A DNA stretch of 64,000 nucleotides from Gemmatimonadota bacterium (GTDB lineage Bacteria; JAAXHH01): NCBI GenBank assembly GCA_009837395.1, contig VXTP01000046.1, positions 1 through 64,000 of the forward strand, written 5' to 3'. Under the pieces are notes generated by a model. It was not told the DNA's origin and made no database searches. It was given only the letters and a program-made list of their open reading frames with translations. Below, in pieces: positions 29,775 through 40,406 of the stretch (position 1 is its first letter; each line of letters starts with the position of its first letter). The position numbers and the translations under genes were made by a program.

Positions 29775-30782
29775 ATGTTCTTTTCCACACCCTTGATCCT
29801 GGTGCTTCTCGCGATCATTCCGGTGCTCCTGTGGACGTACCGCCGTCGATTGAAGGCACGCCGGGGCGGACTGAGCTTCTCGGATATCTCCTTTGTCCAG
29901 CGATTGAAACCCGCGTCCGCCTTGAAGTACCGCCACGTTCCCACCGCACTGCGCACCGTGGCCATCGGCCTGGCCATCCTCGCCCTGGCCCGCCCGCAGA
30001 CGGGTACCGAAGGCGCGGAAGTGATGACGGAGGGGATCGACATCGTTCTGGCGCTCGATATATCCGGGAGCATGGGGGCGGAAGACTACAAGCCCCGCAA
30101 CCGCCTTTTCGTGGCCAAGTCCGTGATCTCCGACTTTATCCGGGAACGGACGAACGACCGGATCGGCATGGTGGTTTTTGCGGGACGGAGCTTCACCCAG
30201 TGCCCGCTGACGCTGGATTACGACGTGCTGCTCGGCCTGCTGGACCAGGTGGAGATCGGGTTGACCGAAGACGGTACGGCCATCGGGATGGGCATTGCCA
30301 ATTCCGTCAACCGGCTTCGGCAGAGCGCCGCCGAAAGCAAAGTGGTCATTCTGCTTACCGACGGCGTGAACAACACAGGAGCGATCGACCCCATCACCGC
30401 GGCCAAGGCGGCCGGCGCGCTGGGGATCAAGATCTACTCGATCGGGATCGGGAAAGAGGGCGGCGCGCCCATCCCGGTCGACGACCCCGTACTGGGCCGC
30501 ACGTACGCGCGCAACCGGGACGGCAGCCTCGCCCTCACGGAAATCGATGAAGGCACGCTCAGGGAGGTCGCGCGGATCACGGGTGGGTTCTATTTCAAGG
30601 CGACCGATGCCGAGATGCTGTCTCACATCTACCAGCGGATAGACGCGTTGGAACGCACGGAGATGGAGGTCATCGCCTACTCGAGGTACACCGAACTGTT
30701 CGGGTATTTCCTTTTTCCGGCCATGTTTCTCTTACTGGCGGATATCGTGCTGTCGCACACCCGGCTGAGAAGACTGCCGTAG
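29775..30782 (+). CDS. batA: VWA-domain protein, BatA-like
   Basis: VLALDISGSMGAEDYKPRNRLFVAKSVISDFI MIDAS motif; N- and C-terminal TM helices. Confidence 0.88.
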   Translation: MFFSTPLILVLLAIIPVLLWTYRRRLKARRGGLSFSDISFVQRLKPASALKYRHVPTALRTVAIGLAILALARPQTGTEGAEVMTEGIDIVLALDISGSMGAEDYKPRNRLFVAKSVISDFIRERTNDRIGMVVFAGRSFTQCPLTLDYDVLLGLLDQVEIGLTEDGTAIGMGIANSVNRLRQSAAESKVVILLTDGVNNTGAIDPITAAKAAGALGIKIYSIGIGKEGGAPIPVDDPVLGRTYARNRDGSLALTEIDEGTLREVARITGGFYFKATDAEMLSHIYQRIDALERTEMEVIAYSRYTELFGYFLFPAMFLLLADIVLSHTRLRRLP

Positions 30783-30825
30783 CACGTACGGCCCGGTGGC
30801 GGCGTGTATCGGCCGAGGAGCCGAC

Positions 30826-31836
30826 ATGCAGTTTGCACAACCTGAATTCCTCTATCTCCTGGCGGCCGCGCCCCTGCTCGTCCTGTTCTTCGCCGCGCGG
30901 TTCCGGCGCAGGCGCGAAGCCCTCAGGCAGCTGGGAGAACCGGAACTGATCGGCAGGCTGTCCCGTTCAACCGTGGCGAGAAGACAGTCGGTCAAGGCTG
31001 TCCTCGTGCTCCTCGCCCTGGTCTGTTTCGTGCTGGCCCTGGCTCGCCCGCAGTTCGGGACCCGGTCGGAAACCGTGCGCCAGACCGGGTTCTCGGTCAT
31101 GGCCGCGCTGGACGTTTCCAACAGCATGCTGGCCGAGGATGTCCGGCCGAACCGCCTCATACGGGCCAAGTACGCCGTCCGGTCCCTTGTAGGGAAGCTT
31201 CGTAACGACCGGATCGGCCTGGTGGTATTCGCCGGGTCCGCTTTTCTCCAGTGCCCGCTGACCACCGATTACAGCATCGTGGATCTGTTTCTGGACGGCA
31301 TCGATACCCGGACCGTGGGTACCCAGGGTACGGCCATCGCGGAGGCGCTGCGCATCGCGGGCCGGTCGTTTCGGCAGGACCACGAGGGGTACAAGGCCGT
31401 CGTGCTGATCACCGACGGAGAAGACCACCAGGAAGACCCGCTCGCCGTCGCTTCGGAGCTGGCCGCCCAGGGGGTCCGCGTCTACGTGGTGGGCATCGGC
31501 ACGCCGCAGGGGGTACCCATACCGGTCACGGGCGAGGACGGCAGGGTCGCCGGCCATATGCGGGACCGGTCCGGCGCAGTGGTCATGAGCCGCCTGGACG
31601 AGTCCACGCTGCGACATATCGCGGAAACGACCGGAGGAGCTTACTACAGGGCCTCGCCCGGTGGAGAGGAGATGGACCTGGTATACGACACCATCGCGTC
31701 ACTGGAGAAAGCGGAGTTCGAGAGCAGAGAATTTACGCAGTACGTTGAACGTTTCCAGTATATATTGTTTTTCGGCCTGCTGCTCCTGGTTGCGGACACC
31801 GTGATCCGGGACCGCGGCCTGCTCGACGAATCGTAG
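30826..31836 (+). CDS. batB: VWA-domain protein, BatB-like
   Basis: MAALDVSNSMLAEDVRPNRLIRAKYAV; LITDGEDHQEDP; ATG at 30826. Confidence 0.88.
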   Translation: MQFAQPEFLYLLAAAPLLVLFFAARFRRRREALRQLGEPELIGRLSRSTVARRQSVKAVLVLLALVCFVLALARPQFGTRSETVRQTGFSVMAALDVSNSMLAEDVRPNRLIRAKYAVRSLVGKLRNDRIGLVVFAGSAFLQCPLTTDYSIVDLFLDGIDTRTVGTQGTAIAEALRIAGRSFRQDHEGYKAVVLITDGEDHQEDPLAVASELAAQGVRVYVVGIGTPQGVPIPVTGEDGRVAGHMRDRSGAVVMSRLDESTLRHIAETTGGAYYRASPGGEEMDLVYDTIASLEKAEFESREFTQYVERFQYILFFGLLLLVADTVIRDRGLLDES

Positions 31837-31854
31837 GGAACGGAACCCGAAGCC

Positions 31855-32568
31855 ATGAGCGCAATCCTGGTCATCCTGTTGTTTCTCGGCTGGCAGCCGG
31901 CCGTGAAGAACGCCCGCGGCAACGAACTGTATCAACAGGAAAAATACGATGAGGCGCTGGCGGCCTATGAGGAGGCGCTGGCGGAGGACGGCGAGAACCC
32001 GGCACTGCATTACAACCGGGGCAACGCGCTGTACCGCTCCGACCAGTATCCCTCGGCCGTACAGGCCTACGCGAACGCGCTGGACGGCGAGGCGCCGGTC
32101 GGTGGACGGGCCCAGTACAACATGGGTAACAGCCTCTATCGCATGGGTCTGCTGAAGGATTCCATCGAGGCCTACAAAGCGGGCCTGCGGATCGAGCCGG
32201 ACGATATCGACATGAAATACAACCTGGAATACGTGATGCGGCAGCTTCAGCAGCAGGAGGAACAGGAACGCAGGAACGCGCAGGACCGGCAGGAGGACCC
32301 GGAAGACCAGGCCAGCCAGGAAGGCCAGGCGGACCAGGACAACCCGGAAGACCCGGACGAACGGGAAGACCCGGACGACCGGAACAACGGGGGACCGGAA
32401 CCCGATGAAGAGGACAGCCCGGAAGCGCCTCCGCCGCCCCGTGAAGGGGAACTGAGCAGGGCGGAGGCGGAACGCCTGCTGAACGCCCTGAACAGGGACG
32501 AGCAGGACATCCAGCGCCGGCTGCGCAGACAACAGGCCACGCAGGTCAATCCGGAGAAAGACTGGTAA
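31855..32568 (+). CDS. batC: TPR protein, BatC-like
   Basis: N-terminal TM, TPRs (YNRGNALYRSDQYPSAVQAYANAL), acidic Glu/Asp/Gln-rich tail; follows batAB. Confidence 0.8.
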   Translation: MSAILVILLFLGWQPAVKNARGNELYQQEKYDEALAAYEEALAEDGENPALHYNRGNALYRSDQYPSAVQAYANALDGEAPVGGRAQYNMGNSLYRMGLLKDSIEAYKAGLRIEPDDIDMKYNLEYVMRQLQQQEEQERRNAQDRQEDPEDQASQEGQADQDNPEDPDEREDPDDRNNGGPEPDEEDSPEAPPPPREGELSRAEAERLLNALNRDEQDIQRRLRRQQATQVNPEKDW

Positions 32569-32570
32569 CC

Positions 32571-32629
32571 GGTCCGGGGGCCGGGCGGTCCGGGGGCCGG
32601 GCGGACCAGGCCGACCAGGCGGACCAGGC
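32571..32629. repeat. 16-bp x2 plus 9-bp x3 tandem repeats immediately after batC
   Basis: ggtccgggggccgggc at 32571-32586 and 32587-32602, then ggaccaggc/cgaccaggc/ggaccaggc. Confidence 0.9.
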
Positions 32630-32656
32630 AGGCCGGAGAATCGCGATGGTAGCGCA

Positions 32657-34066
32657 ATGATCGTCATGAAATTCGGCGGCACTTCCGTAGGCGGCGTGGA
32701 GGCCATTCGACAAGTCGTCGAGATCGTCGCAAAGTACCGCGAACACGATACAGTGGTGGTCCTGTCCGCCATGAGCAAGGTGACCGACGCCCTCCGTGAC
32801 ATGGCGGCGCAGGCCTGCGAGGGAACGGAGCCCACGGCCTCCCTCTCGGCGCTGAGAAAACGTCACGACGAGACGATCCGCGCCCTGGCCGATGGAGAAG
32901 AGCGGAAACAGGCCCTCGAGGTCTGTGCCGGGCTCATCGACGAACTGTCTGGCATCCTGCACGGCATCACGCTGCTCAGGGAGCTTTCCCCTCGTTCGGT
33001 CGACCTGGTCAGCTCCTTCGGCGAGCGCCTTTCCGTGGTCGTCGTCTCGGCCGCGCTCAGATCGGCCGGCCTGTCGTCCCTGCCCGTCGATGCGCGGGAG
33101 TATGTGAAGACGAACGAGCGCTACACCGAGGCAGAGGTGAATTTCGCCGAGACGGACCGGCGGCTTTCGGCGGGCCTGGCGCCGATGGTATCTGGGGGCC
33201 AGATTCCGATCGTTACCGGGTTTATCGGATCCACCGACGAAGGCGTGACCACGACCCTCGGGCGGGGCGCCTCGGATTACACCGCCTCCCTGGTCGCCAG
33301 CGCGCTGCAGGCGGAGGAAGTCTGGATCTGGACGGACGTGGACGGTGCGATGACGGCCGACCCGAGGATCGTCGAGGACGCCCGCGTCCTCAAGGAGATT
33401 TCGTATCTCGAGGCTTCGGAGATGTCCTATTTCGGCGCCAAGGTACTCCATCCCATGACCATGCTGCCCGCGGTGAAACAGGAGATTCCCATCCGGATAC
33501 GGAACACCTTCCGGACCGAGCACGGCGGTACGCTCATCACTTCGCGCACCCGCTCCGCACCGCTGGGCGTAAAAGCCGTAACGAGTATCGACCGGCTCTG
33601 CCTGATCATGGTCGAGGGCACCAACCTGAGCCGGACGCCGGATACCCACGCGCGGCTGTTCAAGACCACGGCGGACCGCAAGACCCAGGTCGTCATGATC
33701 ACACAGGCTTCCTCCGAGCACGACATCTGCCTGGTCGTCGGCGAAGGAGACAGCCCGGGAACGGTCAAGGCGCTGAAGGAAGAATTTCGTCACGAGGTCG
33801 CCGAAGGCAGCCTGGAGGAAATCTCGGTTCAATCCGACCTGGCCGTGGTGGCCGTGGTCGGCGGCGGCATGAAGGGCACCCCGGGCATCGCGGCCCGCAC
33901 ATTCGGCATTCTCGGCGAACACGGAATAAACATCATCGCCATCGCCCAGGGTTCGTCGGAGCTGAACATTTCATTTATCATCGGCCGGGACGACCTGCGG
34001 AAGACGGTTCAACTGGTGCACGCGTCATTCGGACTGGGAGGGGACGGAGATTTTGAGCACGATTAA
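32657..34066 (+). CDS. Aspartate kinase (monofunctional, with ACT region)
   Basis: MIVMKFGGTSVGGVEAIRQVV, TLGRGASDYTASLVASAL, GMKGTPGIAARTFGILGEHGINI. Confidence 0.93.
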   Translation: MIVMKFGGTSVGGVEAIRQVVEIVAKYREHDTVVVLSAMSKVTDALRDMAAQACEGTEPTASLSALRKRHDETIRALADGEERKQALEVCAGLIDELSGILHGITLLRELSPRSVDLVSSFGERLSVVVVSAALRSAGLSSLPVDAREYVKTNERYTEAEVNFAETDRRLSAGLAPMVSGGQIPIVTGFIGSTDEGVTTTLGRGASDYTASLVASALQAEEVWIWTDVDGAMTADPRIVEDARVLKEISYLEASEMSYFGAKVLHPMTMLPAVKQEIPIRIRNTFRTEHGGTLITSRTRSAPLGVKAVTSIDRLCLIMVEGTNLSRTPDTHARLFKTTADRKTQVVMITQASSEHDICLVVGEGDSPGTVKALKEEFRHEVAEGSLEEISVQSDLAVVAVVGGGMKGTPGIAARTFGILGEHGINIIAIAQGSSELNISFIIGRDDLRKTVQLVHASFGLGGDGDFEHD

Positions 34067-35177
34067 CCTGTTTCAATTCGGCAAGGGCAATATCGGCGGG
34101 GCCTTGATCCGGCAGGTGGCGGACCGCGCCGGCTCCCTGGCCGAAGCTACCGGTCTTTCCTTTGAATACATCGGCATCTGCGGCCGGAACCATCTGGTTT
34201 TCGATCCAGGGGGACTCAATACGGCGTTAAGCGGCCCCGGCGGCCTGGACCGGTTGCTCGAAGACGGGGACATTCGCGAGGACTACCCGGGCGCGGCCGC
34301 CATGATCGATCGCCTGCTGGGCGGTCCGGGCGGTCCGGGCGATCCGCCCGGGAACCTGTGCGTTGTCGACACCACGTCCGCCGAAATGACGGAAGTGCAT
34401 CTGGCCTGCCTTCGCCGGGGCGTCCCGGTCGTGACGGCCAACAAGAAGCCCATCACCGACCGGAGCGCCGCCTACGAAGAGATCCGGCGGCTGGGCCGCG
34501 CCGATCGGATGCGGTACTGGTACGAAACGACCGCCGGCGCCGGCCTGCCCATCGTCAGCACCGTCAGAGAACTGGTGGATACCGGGGACGTGGTAACGCG
34601 GATCGCGGGATGTCTGAGCGGCACGCTGGGATACATCTGTTCCCAGCTAGACCACGGCCGGACTTTCTCCGAGATCGTGAGGGAGGCAAAGGAACTCGGT
34701 TACACGGAACCCGATCCACGGGACGACCTGAACGGGATGGACGTGGCCAGGAAGGCCTTGATCCTGGCCCGTGAGATCGGATACCGCCTTGAACTCGACG
34801 ACCTGGAGATCGAGGGCATGGTCTCCGATGCACTGCTGGACGCACCGTCGGTGGATGCGTTCATGGCCATGCTGACCGGAGAAGACGCGGCCTACGCGCA
34901 GCGGGTCGAATCCGGCGGAGATCGCGGCCAGGTGCTGCGGTACGTCGCCACGGTGGGGGACGGCACGTGCCGGGTAGGCCTCGAAAACGTGGACCGGGAC
35001 AGCCCCCTGGGAAGCCTGGCCGGCCCGGACAACATGGTCGTGTGCACCACGAAACGGTACCGGGACAACCCGCTGATCGTGCGGGGACCGGGCGCGGGGC
35101 CGGAGGTCACGGCGGGCGGCCTGTTCGGAGACCTGATCAAGGCGGCCAGGGCGCTGCCGGGCGGCGATCATCCATGA
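34053..35177 (+). CDS. hom: Homoserine dehydrogenase
   Basis: [65 protein letters not shown]; overlaps the kinase ORF. Confidence 0.92.
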   Translation: MSTINLFQFGKGNIGGALIRQVADRAGSLAEATGLSFEYIGICGRNHLVFDPGGLNTALSGPGGLDRLLEDGDIREDYPGAAAMIDRLLGGPGGPGDPPGNLCVVDTTSAEMTEVHLACLRRGVPVVTANKKPITDRSAAYEEIRRLGRADRMRYWYETTAGAGLPIVSTVRELVDTGDVVTRIAGCLSGTLGYICSQLDHGRTFSEIVREAKELGYTEPDPRDDLNGMDVARKALILAREIGYRLELDDLEIEGMVSDALLDAPSVDAFMAMLTGEDAAYAQRVESGGDRGQVLRYVATVGDGTCRVGLENVDRDSPLGSLAGPDNMVVCTTKRYRDNPLIVRGPGAGPEVTAGGLFGDLIKAARALPGGDHP

Positions 35178-35204
35178 CCTTCATACCAGATCCGGGAGCA
35201 TGAA

Positions 35205-36263
35205 ATGTCGACGAATAAAATCAAAGTAGGGGTCCTTGGCGCTACCGGGGCGGTCGGGCAGCGGTTCGTCCAGTTGCTCGAAGACCATCCGTGGTTCAGG
35301 ATAACCGCCGTCGCGGCCTCGGAGCGGTCGGCCGGAAAACCCTACGCGGAAGCCGTGACCTGGCGGCTGGACACGCCGGTCCCGGAGGCCGTGCGCGCGA
35401 TGCCCGTTGCGCTTTGCGAACCGGGACTGGACTGCGACCTGGTGTTCTCGGGCCTGGATTCCGCGGTGGCCGGCCCCATCGAGGCAGCCTTCGCGGCGGC
35501 CGACTACCCCGTCGTCAGCAATTCGAAGAATCACCGCATGGACGAGGACGTGCCGCTGCTCGTTCCCGAAGTCAACGGGGACCACTGCGCGATCATCGAC
35601 TATCAGCGCAAACGCAGGGGGTATGGCCGCGGGTTCATCGCGACCAATCCGAACTGTTCCACCATCGGTCTTACAATGGCGCTCAAGCCGATCGTCGACC
35701 ACTTCGGCATACGGCAGGTCGCGGTCACCACACTGCAGGCCCTGTCCGGGGCCGGTTACCCGGGCGTCCCCTCCCTCGAGATCCTCGATAACGTGCTGCC
35801 GTACATCGGGGAAGAAGAAGACAAGATGGAGCGAGAAACCCTGAAGCTGCTGGGCAGGTTCAGGGACAACCGGATCGAGCATGCCGGAATCGTCGTCAGC
35901 GCACAGTGCAACCGGGTACACGTCCAGGACGGCCACATGGAATGCGTTTCCGTCGCCCTGGAGAACAAGACCGATACGGACGGTTTCGCCGAAGCGCTTC
36001 GCAACCACCGGGGATCGCCCCAGGAACTCGGCCTGCCCTTCGCTCCCGCGCGACCGGTCATCGTGCGCGAGGAACCGGACCGGCCGCAGCCGAGGATGGA
36101 CCGCGACGCCGAAAACGGCATGGCCGTGACGGTGGGCCGGATCCGGCCCTGTCCGGTGCTGGACATGAAATTCGTGGTACTTTCGCACAACACCGTCCGG
36201 GGGGCCGCGGGTACGTCCATCCTGAACGCGGAGTTCCTGCGGACCCAGGGATACCTGGATTGA
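35205..36263 (+). CDS. asd: Aspartate-semialdehyde dehydrogenase
   Basis: [43 protein letters not shown]. Confidence 0.94.
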   Translation: MSTNKIKVGVLGATGAVGQRFVQLLEDHPWFRITAVAASERSAGKPYAEAVTWRLDTPVPEAVRAMPVALCEPGLDCDLVFSGLDSAVAGPIEAAFAAADYPVVSNSKNHRMDEDVPLLVPEVNGDHCAIIDYQRKRRGYGRGFIATNPNCSTIGLTMALKPIVDHFGIRQVAVTTLQALSGAGYPGVPSLEILDNVLPYIGEEEDKMERETLKLLGRFRDNRIEHAGIVVSAQCNRVHVQDGHMECVSVALENKTDTDGFAEALRNHRGSPQELGLPFAPARPVIVREEPDRPQPRMDRDAENGMAVTVGRIRPCPVLDMKFVVLSHNTVRGAAGTSILNAEFLRTQGYLD

Positions 36264-36267
36264 ACCC

Positions 36268-38196
36268 ATGAAACGGTGCATGCAGACCGGTCTCATCGTA
36301 TTGCTGCTGTTCGGAGCACGGGCCGTGCCGGGTCAGGAAGTCTCGGTCACGGCCGAGGTGAGCCGAACCCGTATGACCATCGACGAGACGCTGATCCTGA
36401 CGGTTTCGGTCTCCGGGTCCGAACTGGGTGACGTCCCGAAACCCGTCCTGCCCGACATGCAGCCCTTCATTGTCATCGGCAGCACGTCTTCCTCCTCCTC
36501 CAGCTTCAACCTGGTGAACGGCAAACTTTCCTCCTCCCGGTCCGTGCGGTTCATCTACCAGTTGAAACCCCGGAGGACGGGCACCTTCGTCATCGACGCG
36601 GCCGAAGTGACGCTTGACGGCGTCGCCCACGAAACGACGCCGATCACGATAGAGGTTACGCCGGGCGCATCGGGTTCTTCGCAACCGGGCGCATCCCGTG
36701 CCGCGCCGACCGGCGGTTCACCGTCTTCGGCCGCGGGCCAGTCATCGACCGCGGGTCAGTCATCGGCCACGGGTTCGTCGCAGGATGCCGCGGCCACGCC
36801 GGACCTGGAGAATACGGTCTACATCCGGACCAACCTGGACAAGCGGCGGGCCTACCTGGGTGAGCAGGTGACGGTGACCTATACGCTCTACACCCGTCTG
36901 GGCCTGTCGAACGCCCGTTACGACGTGGTCCCGACCTACACCGGCTTCTGGATGGAGGAGCTTTTCTCCGCCCATCACCTCGACTTCAAGGAAGAGATCA
37001 TCGGCGGCCGGAGGTACGCCGTTGCAACGCTGCGCACGATCGCCCTTTTCCCCACCGTGACGGGGGAATTGACCCTCGAGCCGCTGTCTATGATCTGTGA
37101 CGTGCAGGCCGAACGGTCCCGCAGAAGTCTCTTCGACAGCTTCCTCTCCGATCCCTTCGACACCTTTTTCTCGAATACGCGCCAGATCAGGGTGGTGTCC
37201 GGCGAGCAGACCGTGCGGGTGCTGCCGCTGCCGGGTGAGGGCCGCCCCGACGGTTTCCGCAACGCGGTGGGCGACTTCTCGCTCAAGGCGATGGTGGATC
37301 AGGCCACCACGGAAGTGAACCGGCCCGTGACGCTGACGATCGAGCTGACCGGAGAAGGCAACCTGAAGACCGTGGAGGATCCCGAACTGCCGCCGCTCGG
37401 TGATGTCAAGGAATACCAGTCCGGCAACCGGGCGGAATACGCGTCAGGCAGGCTGCGGATTTCCGGTACCAAGACCTGGGATCACGTGCTCATCCCCACG
37501 GTACCCGGCGACCATACCATCGCTTCGCTGGCCTTTCCCTTCTTCGATCCCGATACGGACGCCTACCGGGTTACGACGACCGAACCGATAACGATTTCCG
37601 TCCTGCCGGCCAGCGGAACGCAGGCGGCCGTCGTCGGCATGCCGCGCAGATCGGTCGTCCGGCAGATACGCGAAGATATCCACTACATCAAACCCGAAAC
37701 GGTCTACCTGGGCGATCAGGGCGAGGTCCTGTTCCGGTCGACCTGGTACCTGCTGCTGCATGGCCTGCCCGTCGCGGCGATCCTGGCGACGGTCCTGTAC
37801 CGATCCCACGCCCATCGCCTGCGGCGTGACGCCGGTTTCGCCCGGCGCCGCCGGGCTAGAAACACCGCCATCGGCCTGCTGCGCCGTTCCCGGGAGCAGC
37901 TGGAACAAAGTGCGCTCGACCAGGCCTTCACCGGCATTTCCAACGCGTTGTACGGTTACGTCGCCGACAGGTGCAACCTCCCGACGGCCGGCCTGACGTC
38001 CCCCCGCGTCGTCGAGCTGCTCAGGGAACGGGGCGTGGACGAAGACACTGCCGCCCTGGTCAGGGACTGCCTCGACGCCTGCGACCTGGCCCGGTTCGCC
38101 CCGACGGCGCATACGGCGGAACATGCCGGCGACCTGCACGACAAGGCCCGGAGAGGTATCGAATCCATCGAATCCCAGCTATCCCGAGACCGTTGA
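36268..38196 (+). CDS. batD: BatD (oxygen-tolerance type) protein
   Basis: VSVTAEVSRTRMTIDETLILTVSVSGS; FSLKAMVDQATTEVNRPVTLTIELTGEGNLKTVEDPELPP typical of BatD. Confidence 0.85.
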   Translation: MKRCMQTGLIVLLLFGARAVPGQEVSVTAEVSRTRMTIDETLILTVSVSGSELGDVPKPVLPDMQPFIVIGSTSSSSSSFNLVNGKLSSSRSVRFIYQLKPRRTGTFVIDAAEVTLDGVAHETTPITIEVTPGASGSSQPGASRAAPTGGSPSSAAGQSSTAGQSSATGSSQDAAATPDLENTVYIRTNLDKRRAYLGEQVTVTYTLYTRLGLSNARYDVVPTYTGFWMEELFSAHHLDFKEEIIGGRRYAVATLRTIALFPTVTGELTLEPLSMICDVQAERSRRSLFDSFLSDPFDTFFSNTRQIRVVSGEQTVRVLPLPGEGRPDGFRNAVGDFSLKAMVDQATTEVNRPVTLTIELTGEGNLKTVEDPELPPLGDVKEYQSGNRAEYASGRLRISGTKTWDHVLIPTVPGDHTIASLAFPFFDPDTDAYRVTTTEPITISVLPASGTQAAVVGMPRRSVVRQIREDIHYIKPETVYLGDQGEVLFRSTWYLLLHGLPVAAILATVLYRSHAHRLRRDAGFARRRRARNTAIGLLRRSREQLEQSALDQAFTGISNALYGYVADRCNLPTAGLTSPRVVELLRERGVDEDTAALVRDCLDACDLARFAPTAHTAEHAGDLHDKARRGIESIESQLSRDR

Positions 38197-38216
38197 AAGC
38201 CACCCCGATACCCCAT

Positions 38217-39131
38217 ATGCGCGCGGATGGCCCGCCGGCGTCCGCCTCGAACCCGGACCGGAGACCGGAAGCCCGGGGTTTTCGACACCTGGTCGCGGGG
38301 GCTCGACGCCCGGTCGCGGGGGCTCGACGCCCGGTCGCGGGGGCTCGACGCCTGGTCCCAGGGCCGGGTGTGGCCCGGGGGATATGTCTGGTCGTCCTGG
38401 CCATCGCGCTTGCGGCCACTGGTTGCGCCGACGACCAGGTGGACCGGCAGACCGCGGAGTTGTACCGTCAGGGCAACCTGCTGTACGAGGGCGGGAGATT
38501 CCCGGAGGCCAGCCGGACGTACGAACGCATCATTGAACGCGGGGTACGCAATGGGCACGTGTACTACAACCTGGGGAACGCCTATTACAAGCAGGATCGA
38601 ATCGGCCTGGCCATCCTGGCGTACGAGCGGGCGACACGCCTCATGCCCCGGGACGAGGACCTGCACAACAACCTGGACCTCGCGAAGGAACGGACGACGG
38701 ACCAGATCGCGGGCGAAGTGCCTTGGTTCGGCCGGCAGGCGCTTGACGGCGTGACGGTGAACGAAGCCACGGTCGCCGCCACCTCGGCCGGGTTCCTCGC
38801 GTCGCTGGCGCTGGTGGGCTTTCTGCTCGCTAGCCGGCCGCGCACACGGTCCGTGACCGGATACGCGCTCCTGGTCTCCTGCCTCGTGCTGCTCGTGGCC
38901 GCCGGTTTCCTTGGCATCAAGATCTACGACAGCCTGGTGAACGAGGAGGCGATCGTCCTGCGGTCGACGGCCGTGGTCAGAACGGGTCCCGACGTATCAT
39001 CCGAACCGGTTTTCACGCTGCACGAAGGCGCCAAGGTCCAGCTGGTCGAACACCGGGACGACTGGCTCCGAATCCGCCTGCCGGACGGAAAGAACGGTTG
39101 GCTGTCACAGGACGATCTCGAGGGGATCTGA
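38217..39131 (+). CDS. batE: BatE-like TPR + SH3 membrane protein
   Basis: AATGCADDQ lipobox-like, TPR (YYNLGNAYYKQDRIGLAILAYERA), two TMs, C-terminal SH3 (VVRTGPDVSSEPVFTLHEGAKV). Confidence 0.75.
   Translation: MRADGPPASASNPDRRPEARGFRHLVAGARRPVAGARRPVAGARRLVPGPGVARGICLVVLAIALAATGCADDQVDRQTAELYRQGNLLYEGGRFPEASRTYERIIERGVRNGHVYYNLGNAYYKQDRIGLAILAYERATRLMPRDEDLHNNLDLAKERTTDQIAGEVPWFGRQALDGVTVNEATVAATSAGFLASLALVGFLLASRPRTRSVTGYALLVSCLVLLVAAGFLGIKIYDSLVNEEAIVLRSTAVVRTGPDVSSEPVFTLHEGAKVQLVEHRDDWLRIRLPDGKNGWLSQDDLEGI
38291..38353. repeat. 21-bp in-frame tandem repeat x3 in batE 5' region
   Basis: ggtcgcgggggctcgacgccc at 38291, 38312, 38333; encodes (V/L)AGARRP. Confidence 0.9.
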
Positions 39132-39198
39132 CACGCGACGCGCCATCCCCGATTCAGTCTGAGCATTCAAATTCTCCACAGGACGACGGAACACACCC

Positions 39199-40398
39199 AT
39201 GTTTACTTCCATTTCCGCACCGCAGACCGAACGCATCGATCCCGGAGACCAGGCCTACTGGTCCCAGGTCCGGTCCCAGTTCATGCTGGAGCCGGGCCAC
39301 GCCTATCTCAACAACGCCGCCCTGGGCATGCCTCCCAAGCCCGTTCGGGATGCCGTCGCCGCGGGATTCCGCCTGATGTCCGAGAACCCGTCGAAGGCCA
39401 AGCGGGATTTCCACGGCTACATCGAGACCGAGCTCAGGCCGGCCATGGCGGGTTTCCTGGGTGCGGAGACGGGTGAAATCGCCCTGGCGCGCAATGCGAC
39501 CGAGGGACTCTACCATATCGTCAACGGACTGGACCTGGCGCCGGGGGACGGGGTCCTGATGACCACGCAGGAGCATCCCAGCGCGGTACGGCCCTGGAAG
39601 GTACGGGCGGAAAGATACGGTATCGAGGTCCGGGAAGTCCTTATCCCCAGCCCGCTGGTGGGAGCGGACGACATCCTGGAGCGTATCTCCGCGGCGATCG
39701 ACGGGCGGACGAAAGTGCTCTTCTTCTGTCACGTCACCCGGGGGGGATACCTGTATCCGGTCGGAAGACTCTGCGCCATGGCCAGGGAGCACGGGCTGAT
39801 TACGGCCGTCGACGGCGCCCAGGCGGTGGGGATGCTGGACGTCGACCTGGCCGAGGTCGGCAGCGACCTGTACACCAACAGCCTGCACAAATGGTTCCTG
39901 GGTCCCGCCGGCACGGGATTCCTCCATGTCAGCCGCGCCATGCAGCCCTCCTTCAGCACCCTCTACGCACCCGCGGCCGAACCGGGCGGCGACGCGCGCC
40001 GTTACGAAATCCAGGGCACCTACGACCTGCCCGTGCGCGCGGCCCTCGGCACCGCCCTGGACTTCCTGAACCGCATCGGAATAGGCAATATCGAGCGGCG
40101 CCTGCGCATGCTGTCGGACTACCTGAGAAAGGCCCTCCTGGAAGTTCCCGGACTGCGGCTGCTCACCAGCCTGTCCCACGACATCTCGTCTCCGGGATCC
40201 ACCATCTTCGAGTTCGACGGGATCGACGCTGCGCGGTGGCGCGGTCCCATGGAGGAGGAAGCACGACTCCACGTGGACGATCACGACCGGGACGGCCACC
40301 GGGGCCTTCGCGTCTCCACCCACTACTACAACACGACGGACGAAATCGACCGGTGCGTCGACAAGCTGAAGGAACTGGCACGGCGGGAGGGGCGTTAA
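39199..40398 (+). CDS. Class V aminotransferase / cysteine desulfurase-like protein
   Basis: LNNAALGMPPKPVRDA, TAVDGAQAVGMLDVDLAEVGSDLYTNSLHKWFLGPAGTGFLHV (PLP Lys). Confidence 0.9.
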   Translation: MFTSISAPQTERIDPGDQAYWSQVRSQFMLEPGHAYLNNAALGMPPKPVRDAVAAGFRLMSENPSKAKRDFHGYIETELRPAMAGFLGAETGEIALARNATEGLYHIVNGLDLAPGDGVLMTTQEHPSAVRPWKVRAERYGIEVREVLIPSPLVGADDILERISAAIDGRTKVLFFCHVTRGGYLYPVGRLCAMAREHGLITAVDGAQAVGMLDVDLAEVGSDLYTNSLHKWFLGPAGTGFLHVSRAMQPSFSTLYAPAAEPGGDARRYEIQGTYDLPVRAALGTALDFLNRIGIGNIERRLRMLSDYLRKALLEVPGLRLLTSLSHDISSPGSTIFEFDGIDAARWRGPMEEEARLHVDDHDRDGHRGLRVSTHYYNTTDEIDRCVDKLKELARREGR

Positions 40399-40406
40399 GC
40401 GCGCCC

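Noticed and set aside
28737-30626. 629-aa minus-strand ORF antisense to the BatD-like gene and batA
   Set aside because: Low-complexity shadow ORF; the + strand genes have clear VWA and TM features
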